DNA of 64,000 nucleotides from JAGNRR01 sp964409905 (GTDB lineage Bacteria; Bacteroidota; Bacteroidia; Chitinophagales; Chitinophagaceae). Location of the stretch: the NCBI GenBank assembly GCA_964409905.1, contig CAYPET010000005.1, positions 98,682 to 162,681 of the forward strand, given 5' to 3'. Made by a program: the position numbers and the translations under genes. Positions 62,105 through 64,000 of the stretch are shown here, one piece after another. Each line of letters begins with the position of its first letter. The first letter of the stretch is position 1. The notes beneath the pieces were generated by a model. It was given only the letters and a program-made list of their open reading frames with translations, did not search any database and was not told where the DNA came from.

Positions 62105-63586
62105 ATGAAAGCAATAAAGATAAACCCACAGTTTGAGGACTTACAGCAACCCGAAACGCTTTTAAACCACGTTCAGGAAATAACGGTAACGAAAGCAACC
62201 CCACACGCTGAAATATTAAGCCACTTACTTGAACAGTTTGAACCGTTGGACTTTGAAGCAATGGCAAACCCCCACAATGCCGAAAACTTCAAGCTAAGTA
62301 ATAAGCACTATACTGTTTTATCTATTGAAAACGTACTACAATTAGCCGAAAAGAACCGCTGGGGCTTATGTAAAAACCACGATTTTGTTTTTCTGTTCAA
62401 TGGCACTTACTGGGATGAACTGAACAAAGAAACATTCCAAAAGTTTTTAGGCAAAGCAGCAGAACAAATGGGCGTTCCTACCTTTTCGGCACGGTACTAT
62501 AAATTCAGAAAAGAACTTTATGAACAGTTTTTAGGTACAGCATACCTTGAACCCAAACCGCCTTTGGCAAATAAGGTTTTGATCAACTTGCAAAACGGAA
62601 CTTTTGAGGTAAGCCCAAAGGGTACACTATTAAGACCGTTTGACCGTTCAGACTTCCTTACCTATCAATTACCATTTGAATACAACCCACAGGCAAAAGC
62701 ACCTTTATTTGAAGCGTATTTAAACAAGGTGTTGCCCGACAAAGAACGACAAAAGGTTTTGGCTGAATACTTGGGCTTTGTTTTCATTAAGCACGGGAGC
62801 AATAGACTAAAAGAAGAAAAGGCGTTAATTCTTTACGGTGATGGGGCAAATGGTAAGTCCGTATTCTTTGAAATTGTAAGTGCCTTACTTGGTGCAGAAA
62901 ATACAAGCAACTATTCATTACAAAGCCTTACAAATGATAACGGCTATTTCAGGGCGAAATTGGCTAACAAGTTGGTAAACTATGCAAGTGAGATAAACGG
63001 CAAACTGGAAAGTGCAATATTTAAACAGTTAGTTTCAGGTGAACCAGTTGAAGCCCGTTTACCTTATGGCGAACCTTTCACGCTGAAACAATATGCCAAA
63101 CTAATATTTAACTGTAATGAGTTACCTAAAGACGTTGAACATACAAACGCCTATTTCAGAAGGTTTTTAATCATTCCTTTTGATGTAACCATACCACCAC
63201 AGGAACAGGATAAACAACTACATACCAAAATAATTGAAAAGGAACTTTCAGGCGTTTTTAACTGGGTATTGGACGGCTTAAACAGACTATTGGAGCAAAA
63301 GATGTTTACAGATTGTAAAGCGGTAAAACAAGCCGTTGAGCAGTACAAAAGCCAGTCCGATAGTGTAAAGATGTTTATTGATGAAAACAACTACCAAAGC
63401 ACCCCAACCGATTACAGGCTAATAAAAGAACTATACACCGAATACAGGGGCTATTGTATTGAGGACGGTTTTAAACCCGTGAACAAGTCCAATTTCATTA
63501 AACGCCTTAGAGGTTTCGGGGTTTTAGTTGATAGGCTTAACGTGGGTAATGTAGCGTATTTGTCAAATGGTAAAAGACCTTTCTAA
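62105..63586 (+). CDS. D5/P4-type primase-helicase (SF3 helicase domain)
   Basis: 493 residues. The N-terminal part has an LSNKHYTVLSIENVLQLAEKN pattern, and the middle and C-terminal part is a superfamily-3 helicase: Walker A LYGDGANGKSVFFEIV, Walker B-like KLVNYASEINGK, and the sensor segment LIFNCNELPKD. P4-type proteins initiate and unwind for replication of satellites and mobile elements. It is followed at once by a zinc-ribbon protein gene. Confidence 0.85.
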   Translation: MKAIKINPQFEDLQQPETLLNHVQEITVTKATPHAEILSHLLEQFEPLDFEAMANPHNAENFKLSNKHYTVLSIENVLQLAEKNRWGLCKNHDFVFLFNGTYWDELNKETFQKFLGKAAEQMGVPTFSARYYKFRKELYEQFLGTAYLEPKPPLANKVLINLQNGTFEVSPKGTLLRPFDRSDFLTYQLPFEYNPQAKAPLFEAYLNKVLPDKERQKVLAEYLGFVFIKHGSNRLKEEKALILYGDGANGKSVFFEIVSALLGAENTSNYSLQSLTNDNGYFRAKLANKLVNYASEINGKLESAIFKQLVSGEPVEARLPYGEPFTLKQYAKLIFNCNELPKDVEHTNAYFRRFLIIPFDVTIPPQEQDKQLHTKIIEKELSGVFNWVLDGLNRLLEQKMFTDCKAVKQAVEQYKSQSDSVKMFIDENNYQSTPTDYRLIKELYTEYRGYCIEDGFKPVNKSNFIKRLRGFGVLVDRLNVGNVAYLSNGKRPF

Positions 63587-63587
63587 T

Positions 63588-64000
63588 ATGAATACAGAAC
63601 ACCGATACATATTTGAGAAAGGAAGTAAAAAGCACCAATGCCCTGAATGTACCAAAAAGCGTTTTGTAAGGTACATTGATACGGAAACAGGCGAATACTT
63701 ACCCGAACAGTACGGACGTTGCGACCGTGAAAGCAAATGCGGTTATTTCCTTAACCCATACAAAGACGGTTACGCAAAGGCTATTTTGGAGCAGGAACAA
63801 GGTAATAAAACAGACTGGAAACCACAGCTACCAAAACCAATAAAGAAGTCCGTAAACAAGCCCAAAAGGGCGTTTATTCCCGTTAAGGTATTCAACCGTA
63901 CCCGTGCAGGATATGAACAGAATACTTTTATTCAAAACCTACTTTCACGGGTTGCCTTTCCTTTTGAAGTGCAGGACATTGAAAAGGTTATTTCATTGTA
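63588..64000 (+). CDS. zinc-ribbon protein, DUF6371-like (3' partial)
   Basis: Starts MNTEHRYIFEKGSKKHQCPECTKKRFV, with further Cys in GRCDRESKCGYFL, giving a CHC2/primase-like zinc ribbon. The frame is open to the window end (137 codons). Genes with this N-terminus often follow the primase-helicase in Bacteroidota elements and are thought to take part in replication. The name is from motif memory and is moderate. Confidence 0.65.
   Translation, partial: MNTEHRYIFEKGSKKHQCPECTKKRFVRYIDTETGEYLPEQYGRCDRESKCGYFLNPYKDGYAKAILEQEQGNKTDWKPQLPKPIKKSVNKPKRAFIPVKVFNRTRAGYEQNTFIQNLLSRVAFPFEVQDIEKVISL

Larger units (their letters stand above)
57721..64000. mobile_element. left part of an integrative element at the 3' end of mnmE
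   Basis: From just after mnmE all genes run forward and are of mobile type: excisionase-like HTH protein, tyrosine integrase, unknown 490-residue protein, second HTH protein, D5/P4-type primase-helicase and a zinc-ribbon protein. Transfer genes and the right end are outside the window, so whether it is an ICE, an IME or a satellite cannot be told. Confidence 0.75.

Noticed and set aside
1..64000. tRNA, rRNA or CRISPR array
   Set aside because: No cloverleaf-like arms with a GTTCRA loop, no rRNA-like sequence and no regularly spaced direct repeats were seen.

Overview
The window is a chromosome segment of a member of the Bacteroidota, probably of the Sphingobacteria/Chitinophagia side, though the sequence does not fix the genus. 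The evidence is two secreted proteins with type IX secretion (T9SS) sorting domains, a carboxypeptidase-like/TonB-dependent receptor, a Porin_10 barrel, DUF3098 next to ftsX, a PUR/DUF3276 protein, a topA with a Lys-rich tail, and many Bacteroidota-type -7 promoter elements (TAnnTTTG) very close to start codons. No rRNA, tRNA or CRISPR was seen.

Layout. 1-9.3 kb: end of a LuxE-like gene, topA with a coupled small membrane protein, a PstS-like lipoprotein with a TPR protein, then ftsX-DUF3098-uppP in reverse and an ACMSD-type decarboxylase. 9.3-12.1 kb: a reverse operon thioredoxin-apbE-DUF4266-DUF3570, which looks like an envelope redox/flavinylation system; apbE has an in-frame stop and the DUF3570 gene a frameshift. 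12.1-20 kb: T9SS cargo, a lone atpG, a TonB-dependent receptor with a downstream partner, an amidohydrolase lipoprotein, and a frameshifted TonB-C protein. 20-24.7 kb: yceD-rpmF-plsX, lepA and DUF3276. 24.8-32 kb: a large Asp-box T9SS protein, lon and degP. 32-36 kb: miaB, a sigma-54 activator, lptE and a TlpA-like thioredoxin. 36-45.7 kb: a multi-membrane-span protein, an M42 peptidase, an FlK-like thioesterase, an SGNH hydrolase, rpsP, mlaE-mlaF, nhaD, a Ppx/GppA phosphatase and a DnaQ-like exonuclease. 45.8-57.7 kb: a Thermus-type isocitrate dehydrogenase, an SDR, several unknown secreted proteins, a GNAT protein, PNP, a porin, a WecA-like transferase and mnmE.

From the 3' end of mnmE (57,720) to the window end lies the left part of an integrative element: an excisionase-like HTH/zinc-finger protein, a tyrosine integrase, unknown proteins, a second HTH protein, a D5/P4-type primase-helicase and the start of a zinc-ribbon (DUF6371-like) protein. 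It has iterated GGTACAA motifs near its left end and sits at the last codons of mnmE, the same kind of target used by SGI1-type islands. Its right end and any transfer genes are outside the window.

The observations most worth following are the decayed apbE/DUF3570 operon, the element at mnmE with its repeat-rich left end, near-leaderless promoters, and a possible short RNA upstream of ppx.
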